A DNA stretch of 64,000 nucleotides from Bacillota bacterium (GTDB lineage Bacteria; Bacillota; Clostridia; Christensenellales; UMGS416). Under the pieces are notes generated by a model. The model was given only the letters and a program-made list of their open reading frames with translations. It did no database searches and was not told the origin of the DNA. The position numbers and the translations under genes were made by a program. Each line of letters opens with the position of its first letter. The first letter of the stretch is position 1. Positions 24,596 to 33,198 of this stretch are shown one piece after another. The stretch is from the NCBI GenBank assembly GCA_023421955.1, contig JAEZSE010000044.1:62001-126000 (forward strand). The letters are read 5' to 3'.

Positions 24596-25432
24596 TTACA
24601 GCACCTGCGTGCCAAACAGTTTATCCCGGTTGTAGGTCTTTGCCGCCACACGGATCAGGACGGCATTCACGATGAAAACCACCAGACCGATCGCCAGCAC
24701 CAGCAACGAGCTCAAAAACACAATGCCGCCGATCTGCCCATAGACCAGAAACAGCAACGGCAGGATCACGATCACGCTCATCTGCTGGGCCTCCTGGAAG
24801 CCCTTCACCTTCACCGAGATGAGCACGTTGATGAAGATCACCAGCAGTGTGAGCGCCGGGCTCAGCCACAGCACGATGGGCAGCCAGTGAGCCGCCGGCA
24901 GCAGCACCCGCCCAAACAGCGGCGCGCCCAGCGTCATAAACTCCACTGAGAAAACCACGAAGCCGACCAGGCACACAACCATCGACGGGATGAAGCCAGC
25001 CAGGATCTTGGCCCAAAACATTGTGTTTTCACTCATGGGGCTGAACAGCAGCGTTTCCAGCGTCTTTTTTTCCTTTTCGCCCACAAAGGCCGCCGCCGAC
25101 ACGATGCTGGACACCATCACCGGGATCATCAGAAACATCGGAGCGAACACAAAGTTGATGAGCAGATAGATGAGCTGCTGGTTGACGGTGGTAAAGCTGT
25201 GGAGCATGTCCTTCACGGCCCCGTCGGGGATGCCGTTGAGAAATTGCTGCACGAACTGCATGTCTTCGGTGTCGGCCTGGAAGTTGATCGTGCGCCCCAG
25301 GATCAAAAACACCGCCGGCAGCACCACCACAAAAACAAGCGGCACAATGATCATCGGGATCCACATCTGCGGGCTTGTCGTGATGGCCCGAATGTCTTTT
25401 TTCACAAGCGCCCACAGCGCGCGGTTCTTCAT
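24596..25432 (-). CDS. ABC-2 type exporter permease
   Basis: A 278-aa integral membrane protein. A first membrane helix follows RAITTSPQMWIPMIIVPLV, a long outside loop with IPDGAVKDM follows, and five more helices occupy the second half. FVGEKEKKTLETLLFSPMS is the ABC-2 (NatB/DrrB) coupling motif. It overlaps the ATPase gene by four bases, forming an exporter of unknown substrate. The operon's upstream region carries an ECF-type promoter, so it is probably part of a stress response. Confidence 0.88.
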   Translation of the reverse strand: MKNRALWALVKKDIRAITTSPQMWIPMIIVPLVFVVVLPAVFLILGRTINFQADTEDMQFVQQFLNGIPDGAVKDMLHSFTTVNQQLIYLLINFVFAPMFLMIPVMVSSIVSAAAFVGEKEKKTLETLLFSPMSENTMFWAKILAGFIPSMVVCLVGFVVFSVEFMTLGAPLFGRVLLPAAHWLPIVLWLSPALTLLVIFINVLISVKVKGFQEAQQMSVIVILPLLFLVYGQIGGIVFLSSLLVLAIGLVVFIVNAVLIRVAAKTYNRDKLFGTQVL

Positions 25433-26343
25433 TGCATTGCCCTCCTGATCTCGAAATAGAGCGCCTCCAGGTTGCTGTTGAGCACCCGCGCGCCAAACAC
25501 CTCGGCGGCCTCGGTGGCCTGCCGGAGGAACCCGGGGATCGCCGGCTTGCCCTTGAGCTTCACGACGACGCCGCTGCCGTTTTGGCTGGTGTATTCATAA
25601 CCGGCGGGCAGCTTGGCCCGGTCTTCCGGCCGCACATCCACCTGCAGGTCGATCTCGGCCACATACTTGGCCTCCAGCTCCGGCAGCGTGCCGGACTCCA
25701 GGATGCGGCCCTTCTCCAGAAACACGAACCGGGTGCAGAAGTGCTCGGCCTCCGCCAGGTTGTGCGTGCACACAAACACGGTCACGTTGCCGCCATTGAG
25801 TGCCTTGATGTGCTCCACGATCTCGCGGGAAGCTTCCGGGTCCAGACCGGAAGTGGGCTCATCCAGGAAGAGCAAGTCCGGCTCGTGGATCAGCGCCTTG
25901 GCGATGGCGGCGCGCTTTTTCAAGCCCGTGCTCAGCGCCCCCACCTTGGCGCTGCGCTTTTCGGTGATGCGGAACTGCTCCAGCAGCCCGTCTATGCGGC
26001 TTTGCACCTTGGTCTTCTCCACGTTGTAGAGCTCGGCATAGAACTTCAGGTTTTCCTCCACGGTGAGGTTCTCATAGAGTTGGGCCGACTCGGTGAGCAC
26101 GCCGGCCCGGGCCCGGATGGCCGAGCCATCCTTCTTGGTATCCAGCCCGGCCACGGTGATCGCGCCTTCATCGGGGTAGATCACGCCGTTGATCAGGCGC
26201 ACCGTGGTGGTCTTGCCGGAGCCATTGGGGCCCAAAAAGCCCAGGATCTCGCCGGGCTGCACGGCAAAGCTCATGGAGCTGATTGCCTGCACCTCGCCGT
26301 AGCGCTTGGTGACTCCTTCCAGGGTGATGATGTTTTCCTGCAT
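25429..26343 (-). CDS. ABC exporter ATPase
   Basis: A 304-aa cytosolic ATPase of the DrrA/NatA type. Walker A GPNGSGKTTT lies near residue 38, the signature region ALSTGLKKRAAIAKALIHEP follows, and Walker B LLFLDEPTSGLDPEA comes next. The switch His (VCTHNLAEAEHFC) is intact. The C-terminal extension of about 70 residues is typical of ABC-2 exporters. AGGAGAACAATC precedes the ATG. Cotranscribed with the permease from an ECF-type promoter at 26380-26404. Confidence 0.93.
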   Translation of the reverse strand: MQENIITLEGVTKRYGEVQAISSMSFAVQPGEILGFLGPNGSGKTTTVRLINGVIYPDEGAITVAGLDTKKDGSAIRARAGVLTESAQLYENLTVEENLKFYAELYNVEKTKVQSRIDGLLEQFRITEKRSAKVGALSTGLKKRAAIAKALIHEPDLLFLDEPTSGLDPEASREIVEHIKALNGGNVTVFVCTHNLAEAEHFCTRFVFLEKGRILESGTLPELEAKYVAEIDLQVDVRPEDRAKLPAGYEYTSQNGSGVVVKLKGKPAIPGFLRQATEAAEVFGARVLNSNLEALYFEIRRAMQ

Positions 26344-26379
26344 GATTGTTCTCCTGTTTTCTTTTCAATACATGGATGA

Positions 26380-26404
26380 TACGGATGAAAGGGGGAAAAG
26401 TTCA
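26380..26404 (-). promoter_or_regulatory. ECF-type promoter of the ABC exporter
   Basis: On the minus strand TGAAC (26404-26400) is followed after 16 bases by CGTA (26383-26380). The 40-base region around it matches the ECF sigma gene's own promoter at 31247-31271 (shared TTTT-CCC and TCATCCGT-CATCCATG). This is the AAC-N16-CGT layout of ECF sigma promoters. Confidence 0.6.
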
Positions 26405-26490
26405 GGGAGTGATCACTTTTATTCAATAGGATGATTGTAGTATGTTTTGATGGAAAAGCAAGATAGAGCCAAGGATTATAGCGCCCTGAG

Positions 26491-26546
26491 AAATCCCCCC
26501 TGTCATCTACCGATGACATCCCCCCTTATTAAGGGAGGGTAGGGAT
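26491..26546. repeat. R1 extragenic repeat
   Basis: CCCCCCTGTCAT-ctaccg-ATGACATCCCCCC, then TTATTAAGGGAGGGTAGGGA. A near-consensus R1 copy with a first stem TGTCAT / ATGACA and a second CCCCCTT / AAGGGAGGG stem. Confidence 0.75.
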
Positions 26547-26579
26547 GGATTTTTCTCTCAGTTGAGTTGGCTATATACT

Positions 26580-26905
26580 ACACTCGGGCGGGTACGGAGC
26601 CCCGCCCCTACATTGACCGCCATTTTTAAGTGCAATCCTTGTATAGGAAATACCAGAATCATGGAGTGCAAACAAGAGCTCCCACTCCATGTTCGGGCCG
26701 GTATTACCCAGGCAATTGTGTAGCATATTTGCAAAGCAAATGTGCGGACAGCGCAGCAAACGTGAAGGGGCTCTGTACCCGCCAGTTCTCGGATGTCCCA
26801 GGTGCAGGGCGAAGCCCTGTAAACAAAGCCCCCTCCCCCAATGGCTGCCCGGACAGGACTGTCCGCTTATGGGGGAGGGGGTTGGGGGTGGGGGTAATTG
26901 CTATG
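26580..26905. repeat. R4 and R2 repeats with tri-loop hairpins
   Basis: GGGCGGGTACGGAGCCCCGCCCC palindrome (26584-26607) is followed by the hairpin GCATATTTGC-aaa-GCAAATGTGC (26723-26745). An R2-like element, CCCCCTCCCCCAATGG to ATGGGGGAGGGGGTTGG, then lies at 26828-26897. The stretch 26344-26914 contains the ECF promoter and these repeats but no gene. Confidence 0.6.
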
Positions 26906-26914
26906 GATGGGCTC

Positions 26915-28309
26915 TCAGAACCCAAAATACTCCTTCGCGTTTTGATAACACACCCCTCGCACCATGGGCTCCAGGATGGCCATGTCATAGGGGCACTCGC
27001 CCTCCTCCACCCAGCGGCCCAGCAGGTTGCAAAAGATGCGGCGGAAGTATTCGTGCCGCGTGTAGGAGAGGAAGCTGCGGCTGTCGGTGAGCATGCCCAC
27101 GAAGCGGGAGAGCAGGCCCAGATTGGCCAGTTCTGCCATCTGGCGCTCCATGCCGTCCTTATGGTCGGCAAACCACCAGGCGGATCCAAACTGCATCTTG
27201 CCCGGCACATCACCGGCAAAGCAGCCGATAGTGCTGGCGATCACGTAGTAGTCTTTGGGGTTCAGCGTGTAGACGATCGTGCGGGGCAGCTTGTCACGGC
27301 AGGCCAGGCCATCCAGCAGCGCGGCAAGGCTGTTGGCCAGGCGGCGGTCGGCCACGGCGTCAAAGCCGGCGTCGGGGCCAAGGCGGGCAAACATGGCGCT
27401 GTTGTTGTTGCGGGTTGCGCCGACGTGAAGCTGCATCGCCCAGCCCAGCTCGGCGTAGCGGGTACCCAACCAGTGCAGCAGCGTTGAGCGGAAGATTTCG
27501 GCCTTTTGTCCTGTCACTTCCTTGCCGGACAGAGCCTTCTCAAACAGGCTTGCAGCTTCGTCTGCCTGGCAGCCGGTGAAGCGCAACGCCTCAAAGCCGT
27601 GGTCGCTCAGGCGGCAGCCCATCTCATGGAAGAAGGCAAGCCGCTTGTCCAGAGCCTCCAGCAACGTGTCCCAATCGGTGATCGCGATACCGGCTGCGCG
27701 GCCCAGCGCCGCGATGTAATCGGTGAAACCGGGCTTATCAATATTGAGTGCTCTGTCAGGCCGCCAGGCCGGCAGCACGCGGCAGGCAAAGCCGGACGCG
27801 GCGATCTGGCCGTGCCACTCCAGGCTGTCCGCCGGGTCGTCGGTGGTGCAAAGGCACTCCACATGGGAGCGGGCGATCAGGCCGCGGGCGCCCATGCCCG
27901 GCTCAGACAGAATTGCTTTTGTTTTCTCCCAGATGGCCGGGGCGGTGGCGGGCGTTAATACTTCATCCACGCCGAAGTAGCGCTTCAGTTCCAGATGGGT
28001 CCAGTGAAACAGAGGGTTGCCCACGGCCATCGGCACCGTGACGGCCCAGGCCAAAAAGCGCTCGTAGTCATCGGCCGGGCCGGTGACGAGCCGCTCCTCC
28101 ACACCGTTGATCCGCATGGCCCGCCACTTGTAGTGATCGCCGGCAAGCCACGCCTCCGTGAGGTTGGCGAAATGCCTGTCCTCCGCGATTTCACGGGGGT
28201 TCAGGTGGCAGTGGTAATCGATGATGGGCAGGCCCTTGGCGATCTCGTGATAGAGGGTGCGGGCCGTGGGCGTTTGAAGCAGGAAATCCTCATCCATGAA
28301 AGGTTTCAT
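26915..28309 (-). CDS. uxaC: Glucuronate isomerase (uronate isomerase)
   Basis: A 464-aa cytosolic enzyme converting D-glucuronate to D-fructuronate and D-galacturonate to D-tagaturonate, the first step of uronate use. The family markers are IIDYHCHLNPREIAEDRHF near residue 30, FGVDEVLTP, TTDDPADSLEWH near the middle, VHVGATRNNNSAMFARLG and a C-terminal YFGF. The AAAGGAC site fixes the start at 28309. No other uronate gene is adjacent. A GH4 glycosidase at 57804 might supply free uronates. Confidence 0.95.
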   Translation of the reverse strand: MKPFMDEDFLLQTPTARTLYHEIAKGLPIIDYHCHLNPREIAEDRHFANLTEAWLAGDHYKWRAMRINGVEERLVTGPADDYERFLAWAVTVPMAVGNPLFHWTHLELKRYFGVDEVLTPATAPAIWEKTKAILSEPGMGARGLIARSHVECLCTTDDPADSLEWHGQIAASGFACRVLPAWRPDRALNIDKPGFTDYIAALGRAAGIAITDWDTLLEALDKRLAFFHEMGCRLSDHGFEALRFTGCQADEAASLFEKALSGKEVTGQKAEIFRSTLLHWLGTRYAELGWAMQLHVGATRNNNSAMFARLGPDAGFDAVADRRLANSLAALLDGLACRDKLPRTIVYTLNPKDYYVIASTIGCFAGDVPGKMQFGSAWWFADHKDGMERQMAELANLGLLSRFVGMLTDSRSFLSYTRHEYFRRIFCNLLGRWVEEGECPYDMAILEPMVRGVCYQNAKEYFGF

Positions 28310-28335
28310 TTTTTGTCCTTTCGCAACGCAAATGT

Positions 28336-29202
28336 TCAAGATGACACATTGTCCATTTTGTGAATCAATATAACCTGATAAGCCACAAGGCCTAAGAAAT
28401 TTGTGAGAAGCACAATCGCAGCCCATGACTTGGCATTTACTCCATGAGAGACCGCGTCCTTCCACACCCACAATGAGAGTAGCAGCCACCAGGCGACTGC
28501 TGCGAGAATCGCGGCACAGGTCGAAAAGATGGAGACTGAGCGGTAGGTGTCTATCTTGGCAAGCGTTTGCCATTGGATGCCATTTGCTTCCACAAATGCA
28601 TAGCCCCCACCAACAGCGCTATCGCTCAGATATATCTTCAAATTCCCTTCGACTGGGGCATTGCTCTTTCGCAGAGCCTCAAGAGCCTCCGGATCGGGCG
28701 AGCCCTCTGCGCCGAAGCTTCCATTCCACAGCGGAATACCACCCGGATGATCCTTATCATAAACATCCGCATCAAATTTCAAGATGGTCGTGGCATCAGC
28801 CCCAATCGAATAGGCAACACCGTCAATCAGGACAACAGAAATTGCTTCACTGCGGCCAAGGAGCAGATCATCTGAAAACGAAACGAGATCGGATGTCTGA
28901 AGGTTGTCTCCCTTCTCGTTTATAAACAGATAGAACGGGCTCTTGCCAGGGATGGAGGGACTTGACCCCCCGTAAAAATCGGACTCCCAGTTATATTCCA
29001 CCAACAACTTTTTCGCTTCCCCCAAATCGCCGCGGTCAAGGCAAGCGCCGATCGATAAAAAATCTTGATGGGTGAAGTTTAGGATATCCTGATATCGCTT
29101 AGCCATAGTAGTAAAAAAGAAGCTGAAAAAGGCAGACATCAGGAGCAGCACAATGGAGGCGATAGCGGCTTGAAACACCTGCCGTTTTGTGAGCCTACCC
29201 AT
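28336..29202 (-). CDS. Membrane sensor-like protein (paralogue of the next upstream gene)
   Basis: A 288-aa membrane protein with one N-terminal helix, an external domain of about 190 residues, and two C-terminal helices (AAILAAVAWWLLLSLWVW and AIVLLTNFLGLVAYQVILI). The last part resembles the PLDc_N-type helical pair of the adjacent gene at 29314. The external part contains FYLFINEKGDNLQTSD and AYSIGADAT and could be a sensor (PAS- or cache-like, not proven). GGGAG precedes the ATG at 29202. It follows the ECF operon but is separated from it by a terminator. Confidence 0.5.
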   Translation of the reverse strand: MGRLTKRQVFQAAIASIVLLLMSAFFSFFFTTMAKRYQDILNFTHQDFLSIGACLDRGDLGEAKKLLVEYNWESDFYGGSSPSIPGKSPFYLFINEKGDNLQTSDLVSFSDDLLLGRSEAISVVLIDGVAYSIGADATTILKFDADVYDKDHPGGIPLWNGSFGAEGSPDPEALEALRKSNAPVEGNLKIYLSDSAVGGGYAFVEANGIQWQTLAKIDTYRSVSIFSTCAAILAAVAWWLLLSLWVWKDAVSHGVNAKSWAAIVLLTNFLGLVAYQVILIHKMDNVSS

Positions 29203-29272
29203 CAAGCAACACTCCCAAGATTGAATACATAAGGCAATTATATACGCCATATATGACGAAGACAACAACAAA

Positions 29273-29294
29273 CCCCCCGCCAAACGGCAGGGGG
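29273..29294 (-). terminator. Terminator of the ECF sigma operon
   Basis: A stem of CCCCCTGCC pairing with GGCGGGGGG (one mismatch) and a GTTT loop is followed by TTTGTTGTT on the minus strand, 20 bases after the stop at 29314. Confidence 0.75.
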
Positions 29295-29313
29295 CACGTT
29301 CTCAATACTGTAG

Positions 29314-30309
29314 TTACTCCCCACTAGACTTCCCGCACCAGGGGCAGGCCACCCAGCCGCGCTCCAGCGGCTTGCCGCAGGCAGTACAGCTTCTGTGCAG
29401 CGGTGTGGCGCACCAGGGGCAATAGGGATGCTCCTCCTGCACGGGCTTGCCGCAGGCCGGGCAGACCGGGCCCGCAATGACCGAAGCCTTGCCGGTTTGG
29501 TTCTGCACGATCCAGTAGACAATCAGGCCCACGATGTTGGTGACCAACACCAGCAGCGCCCAGGGCAGCGGCGGGGTTTTCTTGCGGCGGGCGTCCAGGA
29601 AGACCCACACGGGCAGCAGCAGCCAGTAGGCAAGAATCAGGATCGCGCCTGCGTTGACAAAACCATACCACAAGCTCCATGAATAATTCTGAAAAGAATA
29701 CAGTTCACCGCTCACAGAGTTGTTATAAAGCCACAGCAGCATGAACTCCTTGTTTTGCTGCAAGCCCGCGATCACGTCCATTTGGTTGTTCGTACCCTCG
29801 CCATCCACACGCCACGAACGGAGACTGCGCCGTATCGAGTCTGCGGTATCCAGCGTCATCGATCTATTGCCAAAGCTGCTGTTTTCATATTGGCTGGGCC
29901 GAAGATTGAGGCTGAACGGATCAAACTCGTCGGAGTCATACACAATCGCGCCAATATACTCGTCAAAAAACAGACTGAACTTCGTTGCCCCGGCTCGCAG
30001 GTATTGGTCATTGTATTGATAGAGGATCGCACCGCTCTCATCCACCAGCACGATGTTGTTGAGCTGCCGGGTGCCCTCCGGCAATTGTTCCAGATAGCGC
30101 ACCACAGCCTCTTTCATCTCGTCACCTACGCCTGATTTGATGTAGGTCTCGGGGATTTTGTTCAGCAGTGTGGCTCTGGTCTCTGCCTGTCTGGCGCTGA
30201 GATAAGCATAGTGGTTATTCTGGGTGTTTCCCAGGATCACCATCGCAATGCCCAAGACCAACACAAACACAATAAACCCCATAAAAACCCGTCGCATCAC
30301 TTTACCCAT
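29314..30309 (-). CDS. Membrane protein with external domain and C-terminal double zinc ribbon
   Basis: A 331-aa membrane protein. An N-terminal helix (residues 6-28) anchors an external domain of about 180 residues containing NNIVLVDESGAILYQYNDQY. Two helices follow (AGAILILAYWLLLPVWVFLD and LLVLVTNIVGLIVYWIV). The cytosolic tail carries three zinc ribbons: CPACGKPVQEEHPYCPWC, then CTACGKPL and CPWCGKSS. It overlaps the previous gene by eight bases and is the last gene of the ECF sigma operon. It may sense a surface signal. Confidence 0.6.
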   Translation of the reverse strand: MGKVMRRVFMGFIVFVLVLGIAMVILGNTQNNHYAYLSARQAETRATLLNKIPETYIKSGVGDEMKEAVVRYLEQLPEGTRQLNNIVLVDESGAILYQYNDQYLRAGATKFSLFFDEYIGAIVYDSDEFDPFSLNLRPSQYENSSFGNRSMTLDTADSIRRSLRSWRVDGEGTNNQMDVIAGLQQNKEFMLLWLYNNSVSGELYSFQNYSWSLWYGFVNAGAILILAYWLLLPVWVFLDARRKKTPPLPWALLVLVTNIVGLIVYWIVQNQTGKASVIAGPVCPACGKPVQEEHPYCPWCATPLHRSCTACGKPLERGWVACPWCGKSSGE

Positions 30310-30664
30310 TGGTTTGCACTCCTCTCCTTTGCCCGCCCAACAGCGGCAGGCAGCATGTTAGCATCAATACGGCGGCAAGCACCCCAGCGGCAAGGCCCCA
30401 CCGGCAGGGGCTTTCCAGCAGATAGTCCAGGTTTCGCCAGCCCAGCAGCGCCACGGCGGCGAAGAGAACAATGCCCCCAGCCAGCGCCAGCGCCTGCCAC
30501 AGCAGCTTCCGGCGCTCGGTGCGCCTTTCCTGCAAGGCAAACACGACGCGGCTGATCTGCGGCGACAACGCGGCCAGTGCAAGCGCCGTATCTTCCGGGC
30601 AGGGAGCGGCTCCTGCCGACAGCGCCGCAATGGCCTCAAGCTCTTGTTTGGTTGGTTTTGGCAT
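30302..30664 (-). CDS. Small two-helix membrane protein (putative anti-sigma partner)
   Basis: A 120-aa protein. The N-terminal 50 residues are helical and cytosolic (KPTKQELEAIAALSAG, RVVFALQERRTERRKL). Two hydrophobic segments follow (ALALAGGIVLFAAVALLGW and AAGVLAAVLMLTCCLPLL). Position directly after the ECF sigma gene, with 29 bases of overlap, suggests it binds the sigma factor. It lacks the zinc-binding HxxxCxxC motif of ZAS anti-sigmas. The ATG at 30664 lies behind a GGAGGGGGAG site. Confidence 0.5.
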   Translation of the reverse strand: MPKPTKQELEAIAALSAGAAPCPEDTALALAALSPQISRVVFALQERRTERRKLLWQALALAGGIVLFAAVALLGWRNLDYLLESPCRWGLAAGVLAAVLMLTCCLPLLGGQRRGVQTNG

Positions 30665-31208
30665 TTGGGCTCTCCCCCTCCAGGTTGGAATACTGCTTGC
30701 GGAGCCGCGCGAGCGCCGCGTTAAGCCTTGACTTCACAATGGCAGGTTTCACACAGAGAATGGCGGCGATTTCCCGGTGTGACAGACCGTGGAACCACCG
30801 CAGCAGCATGAGCTCTTTGTCTGCCGGAGGCAACCGGTCCAGCGCCGCCAGGAGCCCGGCGGTTTCAGCGCGGCGGATGGTGTCGTCACAGGCATCACCC
30901 GTAGTGGCCGCCCAGCCGTCGCCCTCCGGCAGAGGCTCCTCGCGGCGTTTGCGGCTTTCGTCAATCATGCGGTTGCGGGCGATACGAAACACCCAGCTCA
31001 GAAAGCCCGCCCCGGGCCGGGGCCGCCAAGTGTGCAGCGACTGGAGCATGCTCAGAACCGTGTCCTGCGCCAGGTCCGCCGCCCTCTCGCGGCTGCCGGT
31101 CATCCGCACGAGGTAGCCGAACACTGCCCGGTGGCAGTCTGCCGCCAGTTGTTCCAACGCCTGCCGGTCTCCGGCAAGGGCCTTGTGAAGGCTGGGCGGC
31201 TGGTTCAT
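30636..31208 (-). CDS. ECF-type RNA polymerase sigma factor
   Basis: A 190-aa sigma factor. Region 2 contains RAVFGYLVRMTGSRERAADL and AQDTVLSMLQ, followed by WVFRIARNRMIDESRKRRE. Region 4 contains LPPADKELMLLRWFHGLSH, REIAAILCVKPAIVKSRLN and ARLRKQY. GGGAGGAAACC fixes the ATG at 31208. Its own upstream region and the ABC exporter's carry the same ECF-type promoter motif, so it is probably autoregulated and drives the exporter. It forms an operon with the two downstream membrane genes. Confidence 0.9.
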   Translation of the reverse strand: MNQPPSLHKALAGDRQALEQLAADCHRAVFGYLVRMTGSRERAADLAQDTVLSMLQSLHTWRPRPGAGFLSWVFRIARNRMIDESRKRREEPLPEGDGWAATTGDACDDTIRRAETAGLLAALDRLPPADKELMLLRWFHGLSHREIAAILCVKPAIVKSRLNAALARLRKQYSNLEGESPNAKTNQTRA

Positions 31209-31246
31209 AGGTTTCCTCCCCGGTGTTGCAGCGCTGTCATGGATGT

Positions 31247-31271
31247 AACGGATGAGCGGGTAAAAGGTTGG
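31247..31271 (-). promoter_or_regulatory. ECF-type promoter of the sigma operon
   Basis: On the minus strand AAC (about 31269-31267) is followed after 16 bases by CGTT (31250-31247). It shares the TTTT-CCC, TCATCCGT and CATCCATG blocks with 26380-26404. Confidence 0.6.
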
Positions 31272-31342
31272 GGTTGATTGGAAAATGCATCCGGTTCTTT
31301 CGGAATCATATGTTAGTATAGAACACTTCGGGGGTGCCGGCA

Positions 31343-31885
31343 ATGAAATCCATCACCGCCAAAAGCCTTCTGCTGGGGCTGTTGTTCCTGCTGTGCGCCG
31401 CGCCACTCATCTGGGAACTGGCCGGTTGGAGCATGGACGAGGGGTCGGTGGCAGCCATCGCGATGAACCCTTATGAGGTGCGCAGCCAGCTGCTCATGGA
31501 GGCCATGGATAGGGTGGGTGTGTGCAGCCCGGAGGATGCCGCGCGGCTCTGGGCAGACGGCGTGAAAGGCCGCAGCGGCGCGATGCAGTATGCCGCGCTT
31601 TCCACCCGGCTGAAAAAGGAGTATGCCGCGGCGCTGGAGAGCTCCTTTCCAAACTGGGTCACAGGCATGTCCAGCCCCTGGGTGGATCGTGTTGAAATCG
31701 CGAAATCCAACAGGCAGACCACCGGGCAATACACGTTCCAAATACAATTCCACATGGTGACTAGCACCGGCCCCGCCGGAACACTGGGGGCCTGCCTTGT
31801 CGTGGCGGAAGAGGGCGGCTTCTGGCGCGTGACGGCAATGGCCTATGATGACGGCCTGGTCCCTTATACTGGTTATAAACCATGA
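31343..31885 (+). CDS. Secreted or membrane-anchored protein of unknown function
   Basis: A 180-aa protein with an N-terminal hydrophobic segment (LLLGLLFLLCAAPLIWEL). The rest is soluble, with RLKKEYAAALESSFPNWVT, YTFQIQFHMVTSTGPAG and a final FWRVTAMAYDDGLVP. That last part resembles the end of NTF2-like or lipoprotein-type beta sheets. The ATG at 31343 is behind GGGGGTG. The next gene, a metallophosphoesterase, starts 62 bases after its stop. Function is unknown. Confidence 0.55.
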   Translation: MKSITAKSLLLGLLFLLCAAPLIWELAGWSMDEGSVAAIAMNPYEVRSQLLMEAMDRVGVCSPEDAARLWADGVKGRSGAMQYAALSTRLKKEYAAALESSFPNWVTGMSSPWVDRVEIAKSNRQTTGQYTFQIQFHMVTSTGPAGTLGACLVVAEEGGFWRVTAMAYDDGLVPYTGYKP

Positions 31886-31947
31886 ACTGGTGCAAGTCGG
31901 TTGGAAGAAATGGTATACTATGGTCATACCGCAGCAAAGTGGGGCTT

Positions 31948-32847
31948 ATGAAACATAAAACGAAACGTCCATTGTCCAAACGCACCCGGGTGCTGCTGCT
32001 GGCGCTGGCCTGTGCGGCGGCGCTTTGCATGCTCTGGGGCTTCGCCGTGGAGCCGCTGCAGCTCACCGTGAGCGAAGTGGAATTTGCGGACAGCCGACTG
32101 CCCAAAGAGATGGATGGCACACGGGTGGTGCTGCTCACCGACATTCATGTGGGGCCGTTTTACTCCGAGCGCGACGTGGAGCGCGTGATGGACAAGGTGG
32201 CAGAGCTGAAGGCCGACATGGTGCTCTTCGGCGGCGACCTGATGCCGAAGACCAGTAATTACAAACAGGTAGACGGCGAGCGGGTGAGCCGCGCCCTTGC
32301 CGGGCTCAAGCCACGGTTGGGCAAATATGCTGTGTTGGGCAATCATGACATCCGCACAGCCGATATACAGCAAACCGCCATCAGTATCCTGGAGAGCGGC
32401 GGGTTTCAGCTCCTGCAAAACGACGCCAAGAAGATAGGGCCGGGCTTTTATCTCTGCGGCACAGGCTCCGCATCGGACGACGGACCCGGCAGCCCCACCG
32501 ACCAGGCCGACGTTTCCAAAGTGGCGTGGACGACGGAACACAACGCGTTCTCCCTGCTCCTCAGCCACGAGCCGTCTCAAACCGATGCCAACGCCCAATA
32601 CCCCTTCGCGCTGCAGCTATCCGGCCACACCCACGGCGGGCAGATATCGCTGCCGCTGATCGGGCCGTTTTTGCTTTATGGCCATGAGGATTACTTCGCC
32701 GGTTTTTACACCGTGGGGCAAACGCGGCTGTATGTGAGCCGGGGCATCGGCACATCGGTGGTGCGGGCGCGGTTTTTGGCCCCACCAGAGATTGTGGTGG
32801 TGACGCTGAGGAAATCCCCCACACCACCGGAGGAAAACACCCCATAG
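31948..32847 (+). CDS. Membrane-anchored metallophosphoesterase (YkuE-like)
   Basis: A 299-aa protein. An N-terminal membrane segment (LLLALACAAALCMLWGFAV) precedes the catalytic domain. The dinuclear metal ligands are visible: LLTDIHVG, LFGGDLMPK, VLGNHDI, LLLSHEP and LSGHTHGGQ. It resembles YkuE/YpbG-type phosphoesterases, thought to act on lipid or cell-wall phosphoesters outside the membrane. The final residues (LRKSPTPPEENTP) are encoded by the start of an R1 repeat. A paralogue lies at 33452. Confidence 0.88.
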   Translation: MKHKTKRPLSKRTRVLLLALACAAALCMLWGFAVEPLQLTVSEVEFADSRLPKEMDGTRVVLLTDIHVGPFYSERDVERVMDKVAELKADMVLFGGDLMPKTSNYKQVDGERVSRALAGLKPRLGKYAVLGNHDIRTADIQQTAISILESGGFQLLQNDAKKIGPGFYLCGTGSASDDGPGSPTDQADVSKVAWTTEHNAFSLLLSHEPSQTDANAQYPFALQLSGHTHGGQISLPLIGPFLLYGHEDYFAGFYTVGQTRLYVSRGIGTSVVRARFLAPPEIVVVTLRKSPTPPEENTP

Positions 32848-33130
32848 AAATCCCCCCTGTCACATTTCAAAGCAATGCTATGCTAAGGCCTGTCGCCTCC
32901 TCTGATGAACCACAGCGACGTAACTTGGCGACATTCCCTAGAAATCCCCCCTCCCCCCTTTATAAGGGAGGGTAGGGAGTTGTTCTTTCATAATTACATG
33001 AGCACATTGGGATAGTTAACCGTGTAGGGGCGGCTCATGAGCCGCCCGCAAACACATAATCCTTTCGGGAAAACAAGGTAATGCTCCAATCAGCGGGCCG
33101 GGACGGAGCCCGGCCCCTACTGACGGAGGA
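32848..33130. repeat. Cluster of R1 and R4 repeats
   Basis: A split R1 element is seen: GAAATCCCCCCTGTCAC at 32848 and GAAATCCCCCCTCCC with a TTTATAAGGGAGGGTAGGG tail at 32941-32978. GTAGGGGCGGCTCATGAGCC (33029-33056) and CGGGCCGGGACGGAGCCCGG (33092-33121) are R4-type palindromes. The 32848-33198 gap has no other gene. Confidence 0.6.
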
Positions 33131-33198
33131 AAAACGATTAGCTCATTCTATGTTCAAAATATAAGTAAAGGACATAGTTTTGCAGGAGGGTTTTTATC

